Assembly (NCBI GenBank): GCA_934635515.1
Contig: CAKTZK010000086.1
Location: 1 to 5,945 of the forward strand
Direction of reading: 5' to 3'
Length of the DNA stretch: 5,945 nucleotides
Source: an uncultured Oscillospiraceae bacterium
GTDB taxonomy: Bacteria > Bacillota_A > Clostridia > Oscillospirales > Oscillospiraceae
Positions within the stretch are counted from its first letter, which is position 1; each line of letters begins with the position of its first letter. Positions 5,761 through 5,945 of the stretch are shown here, piece by piece. The notes below the pieces were generated by a model. It did no database searches. It was not told the DNA's origin and worked only from the letters and a program-made list of their open reading frames with translations. A program made the translations under genes and the position numbers.

Positions 5761-5945
5761 GAAGGCTCAGCGTAAATGATTTTCCCGTTTTCTGCCAAAA
5801 GTTGCGAATTCGGGGGCGTAAAACGCCGTTTTTCGAGGAAAGTCGCCGTTTGCGGGCCTGATTGTCCGTTGAATAGTTTACATAGGCTAACCGCGACCTG
5901 GGGTTATATAGCCAAAGCAAAAGGTTCGCGCTTTTGCAAAGCCCC
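5761..5945. other. Patterned intergenic region, probable regulatory leader
   Basis: No credible coding sequence. The stretch contains CCGTT at 5785, 5826, 5846 and 5866 (spacings 41, 20 and 20), the palindrome CGAATTCG (5805-5812), and the 13-bp palindrome AAAACGCCGTTTT (5820-5832). A compact hairpin GGCGT-aaa-ACGCC followed by GTTTTT lies at 5815-5833. A TTTACA box (5877-5882) and TA-rich TTATATA (5904-5910) could form a weak promoter, but the spacing of about 21 nt is long. The layout suggests the control region of a gene beyond the right edge. Confidence 0.4.
5917..5937 (+). repeat. Small inverted repeat near the right edge
   Basis: GCAAAAG (5917-5923) and CTTTTGC (5931-5937) form a 7-bp stem with a GTTCGCG loop. 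It would lie in the 5' leader of any transcript started near the TATATA box at 5905-5910. Its role cannot be judged because the window ends 8 nt later. Confidence 0.4.

Noticed and set aside
5708..5920. 70-codon minus-strand open frame in the last intergenic region
   Set aside because: It reads through the perfect terminator hairpin and the patterned repeats, has no Shine-Dalgarno I can see, and no recognisable motif.

Overview
The window is GC-rich, densely coded DNA with every gene on the + strand. It carries two transport modules and ends in a short intergenic region. High GC, GTG starts, tightly overlapping genes and a probable leaderless promoter suggest an actinobacterial chromosome. 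Coriobacteriia (an Eggerthella/Slackia-type gut or oral anaerobe) is my best guess, from overall style rather than any marker gene.

Region 1 (1-4420) is the distal part of an operon. It encodes a family 5 (peptide/nickel class) ABC substrate-binding protein cut by the window's left edge, two short DppD/DppF- or NikD/NikE-like ATPases, and a MATE-family efflux pump. The genes overlap or nearly touch: 11-nt overlap, then TGATG overlap, then a 9-nt gap with the Shine-Dalgarno lying over the previous stop. They are therefore probably co-transcribed and translationally coupled. The two permeases needed for a complete importer are not in the window and should lie upstream. A palindromic REP-like element spans the end of the MATE gene and supplies its last eight codons and its stop.

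Region 2 (4421-5658) is a separate transcription unit. A sigma70-type promoter (TTGGAA-17 nt-TATAAT) lies so close to the ATG that the mRNA is predicted to be essentially leaderless. It drives azlC-azlD, a two-component branched-chain amino acid exporter of the AzlCD/YgaZH/BrnFE type. A strong intrinsic terminator follows at 5718-5760.

Region 3 (5659-5945) has no credible gene. After the terminator it contains a patterned stretch with CCGTT repeated at about 20-nt spacing, a 13-bp palindrome, and two hairpins near the right edge. This looks like the regulatory leader of a gene beyond the window.

I see no clearly new biological system. The most interesting signals are the REP-like element recruited into a coding sequence, the leaderless azlC start, and the patterned intergenic region. 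The association of a solute importer with a MATE exporter in one operon is also notable.
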